This document shows positions 25,966-35,147 of a stretch of DNA of 64,000 nt, piece after piece (the stretch's first letter is position 1; every line of letters starts with the position of its first letter). Made by a program: the position numbers and the translations under genes. The stretch is taken from NCBI RefSeq assembly GCF_014696435.1, contig NZ_JACJQG010000043.1, positions 1 to 64,000 of the forward strand. Direction: 5' to 3'. This DNA comes from Calothrix anomala FACHB-343. GTDB taxonomy: Bacteria > Cyanobacteriota > Cyanobacteriia > Cyanobacteriales > Nostocaceae. The notes below the pieces were generated by a model. It worked only from the letters and a program-made list of their open reading frames with translations. It made no database searches and had not been told where the DNA came from.

Positions 25966-26305
25966 GATGGTTGACCGATGACAGTTGACGGTTGACAGTT
26001 GACAAATGATACCAATTTCAATAATTTTTGCGGCACATCAATATATTTTATAGGGCATGGCAATGCCCATACATGTCAACTTAAGTCCAAACGCTTACCC
26101 CACAAGCCTTTTACCCCTCCCCTAACCCCTCCCCGTAAACGGGGAGGGGAAGTTTTGGCTTTAGACAAAACTGGGGTGGGGTAACGCGGATCTTGATGGT
26201 AAACGATTTGATGCAAAATCAAGTCCAGATAAGGGTTTCACGTTAACTTGACACCAATAGGCATTGCCATTCCCCTACAGTCGCATTCCTTTTTTAAATC
26301 GGTAT
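25966..26305. mobile_element. Heptad run, then repeat A (copy 3) with element B nested inside
   Basis: Heptads (GACAGTTGACGGTT type) at 25966-26004 are followed by repeat A bounded by ATACCAATTT (26009) and AAATCGGTAT (about 26305). Within it, element B is bounded by ATGTCAACTTAAG (26073) and TTAACTTGACAC (26243-26254), with a C-rich interior. This copy of A lies in the opposite orientation to the one at 47112. A plus-strand 61-codon reading is repeat-derived. Confidence 0.65.
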
Positions 26306-26368
26306 GACAAATGACAATTGTACAGACGCGATGAATCGCGTCTCTGACAAATGACCCTAAAAAAATAT

Positions 26369-26397
26369 TTGACACTATAAACCAAGCTTGCTATAAT
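26369..26397 (+). promoter_or_regulatory. Perfect consensus sigma-70 promoter
   Basis: TTGACA at 26369-26374 and TATAAT at 26392-26397 are separated by exactly 17 bp. It points into a 75-80-nt segment that ends in an intrinsic terminator and contains no normal gene. Confidence 0.8.
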
Positions 26398-26403
26398 CCT
26401 GGC

Positions 26404-26480
26404 GATACGGAACCAAATATGTTAAGCATGTTATACGGAAACTAAAAACCGCTTGCTGTAAGGCGAGCGGTTTTTATATT
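26404..26480 (+). ncRNA. Candidate small RNA, about 77 nt
   Basis: The transcript is predicted from a perfect consensus promoter (start about 26404) to the T-run after a hairpin of AAACCGCTTGC and GCGAGCGGTTT. The body carries TACGGAA twice (26406 and about 26434). A tiny ORF MLSMLYGN overlaps but lacks a good ribosome-binding site. It does not look like tRNA, 6S RNA or tmRNA, and the Yfr1 motif is absent. It could act on mRNAs in trans. Confidence 0.6.
26444..26480. terminator. Bidirectional intrinsic terminator
   Basis: The stem AAACCGCTTGC / GCGAGCGGTTT has a short loop, with T-rich flanks on both strands. On the plus strand it ends the candidate small RNA; on the minus strand it ends the DUF1517 gene that stops at 26499. 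Confidence 0.7.
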
Positions 26481-26498
26481 TTTATCGCAACTTGATAA

Positions 26499-27470
26499 TT
26501 AAACCAGCTTCAAGTCGGGATACTCAGCCAATAAATCATCAGAAGTGAGAGTATCGCCTTCAGCTTGGGGAGTCCAAAGTACTTCGATGGCGAGAATTTG
26601 CTCGCTAGGAATACCGCCGATTTGACGTAAAGCTTGACGCAAATCCTCAGTACTGTTGAGTGCGGGAATTCCATACTTACCGAGAGTCGCCACCAGCAAG
26701 GTAACGATAATATATTCACCAGGGCCAGAGGTAATTAAATCGGTAGGATTTTCTGGATTTGAGCTACCAGGTAGCGCTTCTTTCGCCAGTGCAGCTTTAA
26801 GTTGGTTATTAACGTTAGATAGGGTTTCTTCGCTAAATTTGCTGCGTTCCGCCAAAGAGAGACGGTTAAATTGAGCTTCAGCAGAATTTAATTTAGCTTG
26901 CTGTGTACCACCACCGACATATACCCAATATTCAGGATGGCGCAGCAAAGCGAGGCTGGTTTCTTGTAAAATTTCTGCTCTTCCCTGTGGGGAGTTGGTA
27001 TCAGCAGTTTCGGCGATGCGATCTAATTCTGGCTGTAAATCGCGCGCTTGAGCTAATAAACCCACTTGTAAACGAGTGACAGATACATTGGGGTTGCTGC
27101 TATAACCTTCTTCGGTGACAGTTTCGCCACCGGTAACACGGCGGAAGGTTTGGAATAAGAAATTAGCGATCGCAATAAAGATTAAGATGCTAAACAAACC
27201 GCCAAATCCGCCACCAATTCCCCAAAAAGGAATCAGGAAAGGAAATCCAAAGCCACCACCACCGGGATAATATCCACCACCAGGAGGTGCGTAAGTGCGA
27301 GGCGTGTAAGTGCGACTAGAAGGTACTCTAAAGGAACCACCACCGATGCGTCCGCCGCTACGAGCCGCTAATGCGTTATCAGCGTGACCAAGTGCTAAAG
27401 TTAACACCAGGCTGAGGATAAAGACAGTTTTTAACAGTGGTTTAATGGCTAGTTTTAGTTTTTGATGCAT
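26499..27470 (-). CDS. DUF1517 domain membrane protein
   Basis: 323 residues. A signal or anchor helix (VFILSLVLTLALG) ends near ALA at residue 35. A Gly/Ser/Pro/Tyr-rich linker (SGGRIGGGSFRVPSSRTYTP, GGGYYPGGGGFG) follows, then a second hydrophobic helix (FGGLFSILIFIAIANFLFQTF, about 88-108) and a soluble C-terminal DUF1517 region (VTRLQVGLLAQARDLQPELD, LALLRHPEYWVYVGGG, TLLVATLGKYGIP, EVLWTPQAEGDTLTSDDLL). This family is widespread in cyanobacteria and plastids; its molecular function is unsettled. It is a single-gene unit with its terminator just downstream, shared with the small RNA. Confidence 0.85.
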   Translation of the reverse strand: MHQKLKLAIKPLLKTVFILSLVLTLALGHADNALAARSGGRIGGGSFRVPSSRTYTPRTYAPPGGGYYPGGGGFGFPFLIPFWGIGGGFGGLFSILIFIAIANFLFQTFRRVTGGETVTEEGYSSNPNVSVTRLQVGLLAQARDLQPELDRIAETADTNSPQGRAEILQETSLALLRHPEYWVYVGGGTQQAKLNSAEAQFNRLSLAERSKFSEETLSNVNNQLKAALAKEALPGSSNPENPTDLITSGPGEYIIVTLLVATLGKYGIPALNSTEDLRQALRQIGGIPSEQILAIEVLWTPQAEGDTLTSDDLLAEYPDLKLV

Positions 27471-28543
27471 AATACAGTCACTTGAAAAACATTATTGGTG
27501 ATGATTTCTCCCAAAGCTGTGCTTGAGAGTCATGCTTGGTCACTAACGCTGCTCCCGTAGCAAGCAAGCGAATTTTTGATTAGCAGTAGCTCTCTGTGAC
27601 TGATATCTGAGTCGGCTACATATTTAATGTACCGCGTCTGATTTGGCCTAGACAGCACGCTTAGGGGGGATTTCTTGAGTAGATTACCGTACCTTAAATC
27701 TTTTCGCGATCGCCGGAATTTTGGGATCAATTAATCATTAGGGGCTAGGGGCTAGGGGCTAGGAAGGAAGACAATTGTAGAGACGCGATTCATCGCGTCT
27801 GTGCCCAATGCCCAATGCCCCATTTTGGCATTTTGGCAATATTTTCCAGTTTTTCAGGATAGGCTAAGGATAGAAACTCTCTTTAGCAATGACCACAGTC
27901 GTCTATGAACAATTGATTTAGCCGGCAGTACTAAATTTTTATGCTTGTTAATCAGGTAGACAAATTTCTGTGGTGAGAAATTGCCTAGAAATATAAATTA
28001 ACAATATTTAAACCGAAATTTTGCCAAATACTGTTTTCAACTCTGGCTGAAATTTTTATACTCCAATCGCTAAAACAAGGATTGAGAATGATGTTGCTAC
28101 AGCCTATGTATTACAAAACGTCAAACATCGGTATAAATCTTATTAAAATTTTGAAGATAAATACTGATACTTACATCAAACGATAAAAAAATCTTAAAAT
28201 TACAGGGTTCTGTAGGTTAGCTGTTGGCGCTGATGACAAAACCGGAGAAAATTATATACAGTTCTGATAAATTTATTCTGGAAATTACAGAAACAAATTT
28301 TGATTCAAAATCCAGTTTGACTGTCTCTCGGTGGCAGATGTCTAGATTACTAGTAACTACAGAAGTCCCTGAGTTTTTTAGGCAATTTCCCTAAATAGCA
28401 AAGTTACTACTTGTCTCTAACAAATTGTGGAGAATTTGAAATGACTAAACTCAAGAACAGCAGAAAATTGACTTTGATTCATTAACGAAAATGAATCATC
28501 TCAAAACTTAACATTTATTAGCAGTATAGTCAGAAAATCTATT
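27471..28543. other. Long intergenic region with short repeats
   Basis: Just over 1 kb without a convincing gene. It holds GGGGCTA heptads (27741-27763), the palindrome AGACGCGATTCATCGCGTCT (about 27781-27800), and CCCAATG repeats (about 27805-27822). A 66-codon minus-strand ORF at 27530-27730 and a 32-codon plus-strand ORF at 28088 lack support. Confidence 0.45.
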
Positions 28544-29743
28544 ATGGAACATATTTCACAACTTGGGGCAAATGTTAGAGAAACAACTGCACTGCCCGAT
28601 ATTCTGGTAATATCTCGCAGTTTCTTGCCAAAAGAGACTGTACTGAGCGAATATATTTATAGTCGTTGCCTGCAAGATCCAGAACGGGTAATAGTTCTAG
28701 CTGCCAGTTGTTCAGGCGATAAAGTATTTGACCAAACACAAAAATTCCCTATATATCGCTGGCCAAGTCCGAGAAATTGGAGTTTTTTACATCCTTTATT
28801 TAACCTTATATATTCATTTGTATTAGCCATCAAGCTATATTTTCGCTATCACTATCGCTACATTGAATGGGGTCACGGCTATGAATTTCCATCGCTTTTA
28901 CTGTTAAGCTATTTCTTGCCAATTCGCTTTTTTATCTATCTTCACGGTAATGATATTGTTTGTGGCTTACGCAATCCTTTATGGCGATCGCTCTTTAAAT
29001 TAACTCTCAAACGGGCTGAAGGTATCGTTTGTAATAGTTCGTTTACGAAAGATTACTTAAGTACAAAGCTGCGACTCAAAACCCCTACCCACGTTATTAA
29101 CCCCAGCGTGAGAGCAGAAAAATTTACTCAACTCGCAAATCCTAGTAACTTGAGTGAGTTACGCGCAGATGTCCGCCAAATGTACAACATTCCGGAGACA
29201 GCAATAGTTATTTTATCGGTGGGACAGCTAGTCAAAAATAAAAGCTTTAACCGCGTGATTGATAACTTACCCCTGCTGCTGACTATTGGGGTAGATGTAC
29301 ATTATATAATCTGCGGTCAAGGCCCTTGTGAAGCAGAACTGAAATCTCTCGCCCAACGCTTACGAGTAGATCAAAGAGTACATTTTGCAGCAGATGTGAG
29401 CGATCGCGAATTGGCTGGTTATTATGCCGCCTGTGATATATTTGCCATGCTCAATCTCTTGGATACTCAAACTAGGAATATAGAAGGTTTTGGTATTGTC
29501 TACCTAGAGGCGAGTTACTTTGGCAAACCTGTAATCGCCTCTCGTTTAGGTAGCGTCATCGATACCATTCACCATGAAGAAAACGGTATCTTAGTTAACC
29601 CCAAATCTGGCTATGAAGTATTTCAAGCCTTCACTCGCTTATGCCAAGACCAAGCACTACGAGAAAAACTTGGTCGTAAAGGTAAAGAACTAGCCCAGCG
29701 TAAGACCTTTCACCGTTCATTATACAGGTTGGAGGAATTGTAG
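28544..29743 (+). CDS. GT4-type glycosyltransferase
   Basis: 399 residues, GT-B fold. The N-terminal half has ILVISRSFLPKETVLSEYIYSR and FFIYLHGNDIVCGL; the C-terminal nucleotide-sugar domain has VILSVGQLVKNKSFNRVID, IICGQGPCEAELKSLAQ, FAADVSDRELAGYYAACDIFAM and the family 4 EX7E-like motif NIEGFGIVYLEASYFGKPVIAS. It transfers a sugar from a nucleotide donor, probably for a glycolipid or exopolysaccharide, at the cytoplasmic face. No pathway neighbours are present. The stop codon TAG is formed by the first unit of a 29-bp repeat array, so the C-terminus may have been altered by repeat growth. Confidence 0.85.
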   Translation: MEHISQLGANVRETTALPDILVISRSFLPKETVLSEYIYSRCLQDPERVIVLAASCSGDKVFDQTQKFPIYRWPSPRNWSFLHPLFNLIYSFVLAIKLYFRYHYRYIEWGHGYEFPSLLLLSYFLPIRFFIYLHGNDIVCGLRNPLWRSLFKLTLKRAEGIVCNSSFTKDYLSTKLRLKTPTHVINPSVRAEKFTQLANPSNLSELRADVRQMYNIPETAIVILSVGQLVKNKSFNRVIDNLPLLLTIGVDVHYIICGQGPCEAELKSLAQRLRVDQRVHFAADVSDRELAGYYAACDIFAMLNLLDTQTRNIEGFGIVYLEASYFGKPVIASRLGSVIDTIHHEENGILVNPKSGYEVFQAFTRLCQDQALREKLGRKGKELAQRKTFHRSLYRLEEL

Positions 29744-29880
29744 AGACGCGATTCATCGCGTCTGTGATCTCGATGGATGATTCATCGCGTCTGTGATCTC
29801 GATGGATGATTCATCGCGTCTGTGATCTCGATGGATGATTCATCGCGTCTGTGATCTCGATTAATGATTCATCGCCTCTC
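29740..29880. repeat. 29-bp minisatellite with a palindromic core
   Basis: Four to five tandem units of 29 bp (phase points TCTGTG at 29761, 29790, 29819 and 29848) contain GATTCATCGCGTCTGTGATC. The outer unit matches the dispersed palindrome AGACGCGATTCATCGCGTCT, also at about 26323 and 27781. It is not a CRISPR: there are no unique spacers. Confidence 0.9.
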
Positions 29881-29883
29881 TCT

Positions 29884-30096
29884 TCAGCCCCCACCGACAA
29901 TTGTGACAACTTCCAAGCGATCGCCTGGTTGTACTTTTGTTTCTGTCCAAAACTGGCGGTGTAAAATCTCACCGTTATATTCGACTGCTACCAAACGCGG
30001 ATTAAAGCCTAGTTGTTGCAGGAGTTCGGGTAACGGCGTTTGGGATGAACATCTGTGGTTTTCTCCATTGACTTGGAGTGTAATTTCATTCGACAT
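29884..30096 (-). CDS. thiS: Sulfur carrier protein ThiS
   Basis: 70 residues with a ubiquitin-like fold ending in the required Gly-Gly (VTIVGGG). Central features are LPELLQQLGFNPRLVAVEYNGEILHR and QPGDRLEVVTIVGGG. ThiS carries sulfur as a C-terminal thiocarboxylate to build the thiazole ring of thiamine with ThiG. It follows thiE on the same strand after a 90-bp gap that holds a heptad repeat. ThiG and ThiF are not in the window. Confidence 0.93.
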   Translation of the reverse strand: MSNEITLQVNGENHRCSSQTPLPELLQQLGFNPRLVAVEYNGEILHRQFWTETKVQPGDRLEVVTIVGGG

Positions 30097-30185
30097 CAGC
30101 TTTCACAAATTCATCAGCAAGTAGAAAAAATTCTGAGTAGCAAAGACTACTACTCAGACATTTTGAATTTTGAATTTTGAATTAT

Positions 30186-31241
30186 TCAAGGTTCTGGTTG
30201 TATCCGATGTAACTGGGAAAGCAAATATTGCGCCACCAGGGTAGGTTGTTCTGCTTGCATGAGCGATCGCACTACAGCTACACGTTCTGCACCTGCATCA
30301 ATTACATCATTGATATTATTTGCATCTATGCCGCCAATCGCAAACCAGGGAATCGAGCAGTTTCTAGCCGCATAGCTGACATATTCTAAGCCAGCCGCCG
30401 GTTTACCTGCTTTTGTTGGTGTTTCATATACTGGCCCCACACCAATATAATCAGCACCTTCTGCAATTGCCCTTTGCATTTCTTCCAAATTTGTGGTAGA
30501 ACGACCAATAATCCTCTGGGAACCAAGTAACTGTCTCGCCAGATCAATAGGCATATCTTGCTGTCCTAGATGCACCCCATCGGCATCTACAGCTAAAGCT
30601 AAGTCTACACGGTCATTGATAATAAACAGAGCGCCGTAGAGGTGACATAACTGTCGCAGTTTTTTCGCTTGTTCGAGACGAATAGTATCATCGGCAGTTT
30701 TGTCACGGTATTGTAACAAAGTCAATCCACCTTTGAGTGCAGCTTCCACCGTTGTCAATAAATTTTCTGATGGTGAGGTAACTAAATACAAATGCGATCG
30801 CCACAGCAGTTGATGGCGTTGATGACCTAATAAATTACTTTCTAGGGTATACATTTGATACCGCATCTGCTTAAAAGTTTTACCCATCTGGGGATGATGC
30901 AGTTTACCGTATTCTTCCAGCACCCGCATTGCTTCTTGCACGCGACAAAAGTTAGCTTGCAATAAAGCTTTGATACTAGTACGTTGTTCCTCTTGGGGAT
31001 GGCTTAACTCAGTTCCAGCGTCACCGGGAGTATCCCGCGCCGCCCGGAGTTCCGCCGTATGCCAATGGGCTATCTCTTGTCGCAGACGCTTGCATTCGTT
31101 GGTAAACTGAGAATTGTTTAACCCAAAGCGACACCATTCTTCAATAATTCGCAAACCCTCACGAGCGCGATCTAAATTAGCATCTAAAATGCGGTAGACA
31201 ACTTGCTGCGTCTGCTGCGTTTGGCTGTATGGCTCGACCAT
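30186..31241 (-). CDS. thiE: Thiamine phosphate synthase, two-domain cyanobacterial type
   Basis: 351 residues from the preferred ATG 31241 (MVEPYSQTQ); a start at 31304 would add 21 residues. The N-terminal helical domain of about 130 residues (YRILDANLDRAREGLRIIEE, ALLQANFCRVQEAMRVLEEY) is characteristic of cyanobacterial ThiE. The C-terminal TIM-barrel has LYLVTSPSENLLTTVEAALK, GLTLLQYRDKTADD, LFIINDRVDLALAVDADGVHLGQQD, IIGRSTTNLEEM, ADYIGVGPVYETPTK and FAIGGIDANN. It joins thiazole phosphate and pyrimidine diphosphate. It is co-directional with thiS. Confidence 0.92.
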   Translation of the reverse strand: MVEPYSQTQQTQQVVYRILDANLDRAREGLRIIEEWCRFGLNNSQFTNECKRLRQEIAHWHTAELRAARDTPGDAGTELSHPQEEQRTSIKALLQANFCRVQEAMRVLEEYGKLHHPQMGKTFKQMRYQMYTLESNLLGHQRHQLLWRSHLYLVTSPSENLLTTVEAALKGGLTLLQYRDKTADDTIRLEQAKKLRQLCHLYGALFIINDRVDLALAVDADGVHLGQQDMPIDLARQLLGSQRIIGRSTTNLEEMQRAIAEGADYIGVGPVYETPTKAGKPAAGLEYVSYAARNCSIPWFAIGGIDANNINDVIDAGAERVAVVRSLMQAEQPTLVAQYLLSQLHRIQPEP

Positions 31242-31304
31242 TTCAACAACCCCATTCCTGCTGTCATCAAACGATGTCAAATCAACTATTCTAGTAAGCT
31301 TCAT

Positions 31305-31833
31305 TTATTAAATTGGTATTTTTACTAGAAATTTACTATGCACTCAAAAACATAAGAGTAGCAAGGATTCTATCAAATTAGCAGATATACGGGTCGGTTC
31401 AGATAAAAGTAGTTTAAGATTACAGCCTACCAAAGACAGATACAAAAAATGGGCACAAGAAACACAAGAAAATTTCTTTTACCGAGAGTTAAAAGTTATA
31501 AGTAGAACGATGCAATTCTAGATAACTGGAGAAAGTGACAATTGCTGAGTACAGCATTTCATTAATTTGTCGCCAATCCTTTGCGCGTCTTTGCTTGGAG
31601 ATTTCTCGCCTCATGTTCACAGATGTAATCTGTATCCTCGCAAGGCAGATCGAGTTGACTCTTTGTAGTGAAGTTGCCAATGAAACTGGTAAAATCACCA
31701 TATTCCCGATAGGAATATGTAGTTTTTCCTCTTGCTTTTTATCGGGAATACCTGCCATTATCTTATATACCATCTGCGTATACGGTATTTCTAGAGAATA
31801 ACCGTAGATACTAATTATAGAGGAGAATGTGTC
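31305..31833 (+). promoter_or_regulatory. Upstream region of the sulfate uptake operon
   Basis: About 530 bp with no supported gene; two overlapping antisense ORFs of 94 and 88 codons have no recognisable features. It contains a perfect 11-bp inverted repeat, TATTCCCGATA (31701-31711) and TATCGGGAATA (31740-31750), and ATACC...GGTAT (about 31768-31789), a possible regulator palindrome. A good AGAGGAGA ribosome-binding site precedes sbpA. Confidence 0.4.
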
Positions 31834-32976
31834 ATGAGTCTGTGGCCACGCCAGCTAAAGCGATCGCAACTGAGTATTAAACGAATTATCACTCCCTTTA
31901 GGTTAAATTCCCTCAAAGGCTTTGTATCAATGTTTTTGGTGGGGACATTCTTGAGTGTCACCCTTGCTGCTTGTGGTGGTGGAAATAGCGGTAATTCTGC
32001 AAGTGAAAACCCAGCAGCTAGCCCTGTTGCAGCCAATAAACAAAATGTAGAATTAACGCTTGTATCTTTTGCTGTTACCAAAGCAGCTCACGAAGCTATT
32101 ATTCCTAAATTTGTTGAAAAATGGAAACAAGAACACAACCAAACTGTTAGCTTTAAACAAAGCTATGGCGGTTCTGGTTCGCAAACTCGTGCTGTAATTG
32201 ATGGTTTAGAAGCAGACATTGTTCATTTAGCCTTGGCTGGAGATACAGAAAAAATTCAAAAGGCTGGACTAATTGAACCTGGATGGGAAAAAGAAGCCCC
32301 CAATAATGCCATTGTCTCTAAATCAGTAGCTGCATTAGTAACTCGTCCAGATAATCCTAAAGGGATTAAAACTTGGGCTGATTTAGCAAAAGACGATGTC
32401 AAACTCATTACCGCAGATCCCAAAACCTCAGGGGTAGCACGTTGGAATTTCTTGGCACTGTGGAATTCTGTGATTAAAACAGGTGGAGATGAGGCTAAAG
32501 CACTTGATTATGTGACGAAGGTTTATAATAATGTGCCTATTCTAGCTAGAGATGCTCGTGAAGCTACGGATGCTTTCTTTAAACAAGGTCAAGGTGATGT
32601 TTTAATCAATTACGAAAACGAAATTATTTTAGCATCACAAAAGGGTGAGAAAGTCACATCTATAATTCCTGATGTGAATATCTCTATTGATAATCCCATC
32701 GCCGTAGTAGATAAAAACGTTGATAAACACGGTAATCGTGAAGTTGCAGAAGCTTTTGTAAAATACCTGTATACTCCCGAAGCACAACAAGAGTTTGCCA
32801 AATTGGGATTCCGTCCTGTAGATGAGACAGTAGCCAACACTAAAGAAATTGCCGATAAATTCCCCACAGTCAAAACTTTAGGTACAGTCCAAGACTTTGG
32901 TGGTTGGGGAGAAATCGATAAGAAATTTTTCGCTGATGGCGGAATTTTCGATAAGATTCAAGCCGCAAAGAAATAG
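31834..32976 (+). CDS. sbpA: Sulfate ABC transporter substrate-binding lipoprotein
   Basis: 380 residues. A long N-terminus leads to a membrane segment with lipobox LAAC (Cys47) followed by a Gly/Ser/Asn linker. The mature domain shows sulfate-binding protein features: FKQSYGGSGSQTRAVIDGLEADIVHLALAGD, LITADPKTSGVARWNFLALW, FKQGQGDVLINYENEIIL and SIDNPIAVVDKNVDKHG. It captures sulfate (or thiosulfate) in the periplasm. It is first of the operon sbpA-cysT-cysW-NIL, followed by a heptad-rich 84-bp gap before cysT. Confidence 0.92.
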   Translation: MSLWPRQLKRSQLSIKRIITPFRLNSLKGFVSMFLVGTFLSVTLAACGGGNSGNSASENPAASPVAANKQNVELTLVSFAVTKAAHEAIIPKFVEKWKQEHNQTVSFKQSYGGSGSQTRAVIDGLEADIVHLALAGDTEKIQKAGLIEPGWEKEAPNNAIVSKSVAALVTRPDNPKGIKTWADLAKDDVKLITADPKTSGVARWNFLALWNSVIKTGGDEAKALDYVTKVYNNVPILARDAREATDAFFKQGQGDVLINYENEIILASQKGEKVTSIIPDVNISIDNPIAVVDKNVDKHGNREVAEAFVKYLYTPEAQQEFAKLGFRPVDETVANTKEIADKFPTVKTLGTVQDFGGWGEIDKKFFADGGIFDKIQAAKK

Positions 32977-32984
32977 ATAATTAG

Positions 32985-33055
32985 TCAATGGTCAATGGTC
33001 AGTGGTTGACTGTTGACTGTTGACTGTTGACTTTTGACTTTTGACTTTTGACTCT
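32985..33055. repeat. Heptad repeats between sbpA and cysT
   Basis: Tandem GGTCAAT, GTTGACT and TTTGACT heptads fill almost the whole intergenic gap. Confidence 0.9.
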
Positions 33056-33060
33056 TAACT

Positions 33061-33930
33061 ATGACTCTATCCCCTTCTGTAGAAGCTGACAGTAAAACTC
33101 CCGTTTGGAAGGAATTCCTCGAAAAATTGGGTCGGATTCCCTGGACTTGGCGCATTACTTTGGTATATCTGACATTGATGTTGTTCATCCCTATCGCGGC
33201 GATGTTTCTCAAAGCGAGTACGGAACCGCCAGCGAAATTTTGGGCGATCGCTACTAGCGATATTGCTTTAGCAACATACAATGTCACATTCGTTACTTCA
33301 CTATCTGCTGCTTTGCTCAATGGCGTATTTGGTACACTCATTGCTTGGGTGTTGGTGCGCTATGATTTCCCCCTCAAGCGGATTATTGACGCTACCGTAG
33401 ATTTACCATTTGCCTTACCTACATCAGTAGCAGGTTTAACACTGGCAACGGTGTACAGTAATAATGGCTGGATTGGTTCGCTATTAGCACCCTTGGGAAT
33501 TAAGGTATCTTTTACCCGTTTGGGTGTTTGGGTAGCGATGATTTTTATTTCCCTTCCGTTTGTGGTGCGCACAGTGCAACCTGTACTGCAAGAAATGGAA
33601 CATGAAACAGAAGAAGCCGCTTGGTCTTTAGGTGCTTCTCAATGGCAGACTTTTTGGAAAGTGATTTTACCGCCTTTATTCCCGACAATTTTAACTGGTG
33701 TAGCATTGGGTTTTTCCCGTGCAGTTGGGGAATATGGCTCTACCGTCATTATCTCGTCTAATACACCTTTCCAAGATTTAATTGCACCTGTATTAATTTT
33801 CCAACGCCTAGAACAGTATGACTATTCTGGTGCAACTGTAATTGGTGTAGTGTTATTAGCAATTTCTTTAGTGCTACTGCTAGCGATTAATTTCTTACAA
33901 GCCTGGTCAAGAAGATATGACAGTAAATGA
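33061..33930 (+). CDS. cysT: Sulfate ABC transporter permease CysT (CysU)
   Basis: 289 residues with about six membrane helices. The cytoplasmic EAA loop [29 protein letters not shown] contacts the ATPase. Conserved sulfate-permease stretches are [20 protein letters not shown] and [38 protein letters not shown]. It pairs with CysW. Its 3' end overlaps the cysW start by 14 bp, indicating translational coupling. Confidence 0.93.
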   Translation: MTLSPSVEADSKTPVWKEFLEKLGRIPWTWRITLVYLTLMLFIPIAAMFLKASTEPPAKFWAIATSDIALATYNVTFVTSLSAALLNGVFGTLIAWVLVRYDFPLKRIIDATVDLPFALPTSVAGLTLATVYSNNGWIGSLLAPLGIKVSFTRLGVWVAMIFISLPFVVRTVQPVLQEMEHETEEAAWSLGASQWQTFWKVILPPLFPTILTGVALGFSRAVGEYGSTVIISSNTPFQDLIAPVLIFQRLEQYDYSGATVIGVVLLAISLVLLLAINFLQAWSRRYDSK

Positions 33931-34792
33931 GCCAAGTCTTCACTCCTCTAAGTCAGAGAAAAGTACAATCAAGCCGAAACAAACTAAAAGTTGGGTACCG
34001 ACACTATTAATTGCGATCGCGATCGCTTATTTAGCTTTGGTGCAGTATATCCCAGCAATCAATGTATTTGTCCAAGCTTTCGCTAAAGGTGTAGGCCCTT
34101 TCTTCGCCAACTTAGCCAAACCGGCGTTTCTCCATGCAGCTTGGCTGACATTATTACTAGCGCTGATATCTGTCCCCATCAATGCAGTTTTTGGACTTTG
34201 TGCAGCTTGGGCGATCGCGCGTCATAATTTCCCTGGTAAAGCTGTAGTCTTAAGTATTATTGACCTTCCCTTCTCCATCTCCCCCGTAGTCGCCGGATTG
34301 ATGATTGTCCTCCTCTACGGGCGAAATGGCTGGTTTGGGCCTTGGCTACAAGCAAATGATATCCAAATTATTTTCGCCTTTCCGGGAATGGTACTGGCTA
34401 CAGCCTTCGTTAGTATGCCCTTTGTCGCCAGAGAAGTCATTCCTGTCTTAGAAGAATTTGGTAAGGATCAAGAAGAAGCAGCCAGAACACTTGGCGCAAA
34501 TGAATGGCAAACTTTTTGGCGCGTCACCCTACCCAGTATTCGCTGGGGTTTACTCTACGGCTTAATTTTAACCAATGCGAGAGCAATGGGTGAATTTGGC
34601 GCAGTTTCCGTTGTATCTGGCAATATTGCCGATAAAACCCAAAGTTTACCACTGTTTGTTGAAGATGCTTACAAACAGTATGAAACCGAAGCCGCCTTCT
34701 CTGCTGCTGTATTGTTAGCGCTGCTAGCAGTCGTTACCCTGGTATTAAAAGAAATTTTAGAGCGCAAAACCCGCATTAAAGATGTCGAGTGA
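33917..34792 (+). CDS. cysW: Sulfate ABC transporter permease CysW
   Basis: 291 residues with about six membrane helices. The EAA loop is [32 protein letters not shown]. Characteristic CysW sequence is [29 protein letters not shown] and [40 protein letters not shown]. It forms the heterodimeric channel with CysT. The ATPase CysA, which normally completes this operon, is not found downstream; a NIL-domain gene follows instead. Confidence 0.93.
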   Translation: MTVNEPSLHSSKSEKSTIKPKQTKSWVPTLLIAIAIAYLALVQYIPAINVFVQAFAKGVGPFFANLAKPAFLHAAWLTLLLALISVPINAVFGLCAAWAIARHNFPGKAVVLSIIDLPFSISPVVAGLMIVLLYGRNGWFGPWLQANDIQIIFAFPGMVLATAFVSMPFVAREVIPVLEEFGKDQEEAARTLGANEWQTFWRVTLPSIRWGLLYGLILTNARAMGEFGAVSVVSGNIADKTQSLPLFVEDAYKQYETEAAFSAAVLLALLAVVTLVLKEILERKTRIKDVE

Positions 34793-34819
34793 GTAGAAAT
34801 TAGGGATGCGGAGAAATAA

Positions 34820-34864
34820 TAACTAACAAATGACAAATGACCAATGACCAATGACTAATGACTA
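34820..34864. repeat. Heptad repeats between cysW and the NIL gene
   Basis: Tandem AAATGAC, CCAATGA and CTAATGA heptads run up to the NIL gene ATG, which is itself within the last heptad. Confidence 0.85.
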
Positions 34865-35113
34865 ATGACCAATAAACGAATCAGATTAAGAATTCCTAAA
34901 GACTATCACCAAGAACCTGTAATTTCTAAATTAGTTTCTGATTATGGTTTAGTAGTGAATATTACTGCGGCAATTTTGGGAGCTAATGCTGTTGGTGATG
35001 GTTGGTTTGACTTAGAATTGCAAGGAACAGATGCCCAAATTCAAAGCGGATTAAATTATCTTAAAGAGTTATCTTTGCAAATTTGGGATGAGACAAACAC
35101 ATCTAATTGGTGA
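34865..35113 (+). CDS. NIL domain protein
   Basis: 82 residues, almost entirely one NIL domain (RIRLRIPKDYHQEPVISKLV, DYGLVVNITAAILGANAVGDGWFDLELQGTDAQIQSGLNYL). NIL domains are ferredoxin-like folds often found at the C-terminus of methionine importer ATPase MetN, and as stand-alone proteins in cyanobacteria. Position behind the sulfate permease genes suggests a regulatory or sensing role in sulfur uptake; this is inference. The frame is short, and a terminator-like hairpin follows. Confidence 0.8.
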   Translation: MTNKRIRLRIPKDYHQEPVISKLVSDYGLVVNITAAILGANAVGDGWFDLELQGTDAQIQSGLNYLKELSLQIWDETNTSNW

Positions 35114-35147
35114 GTTTATTTAAGCCTCGGTCAATTCACTTTTTCCA

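Noticed and set aside
28088-28189. 32-codon plus-strand ORF in the gap before the glycosyltransferase
   Set aside because: Weak ribosome-binding site, Ile/Lys-rich AT-driven composition, no hydrophobic helix or motif.
29740-29880. 29-bp tandem repeat resembling a small CRISPR array
   Set aside because: Units are directly adjacent with no unique spacers, they contain a dispersed palindrome, and no cas genes are in the window.
31489-31801. Overlapping 94-codon minus and 88-codon plus ORFs upstream of sbpA
   Set aside because: Mutually antisense, no ribosome-binding sites or recognisable features; the region is better explained as a leader with an inverted repeat.
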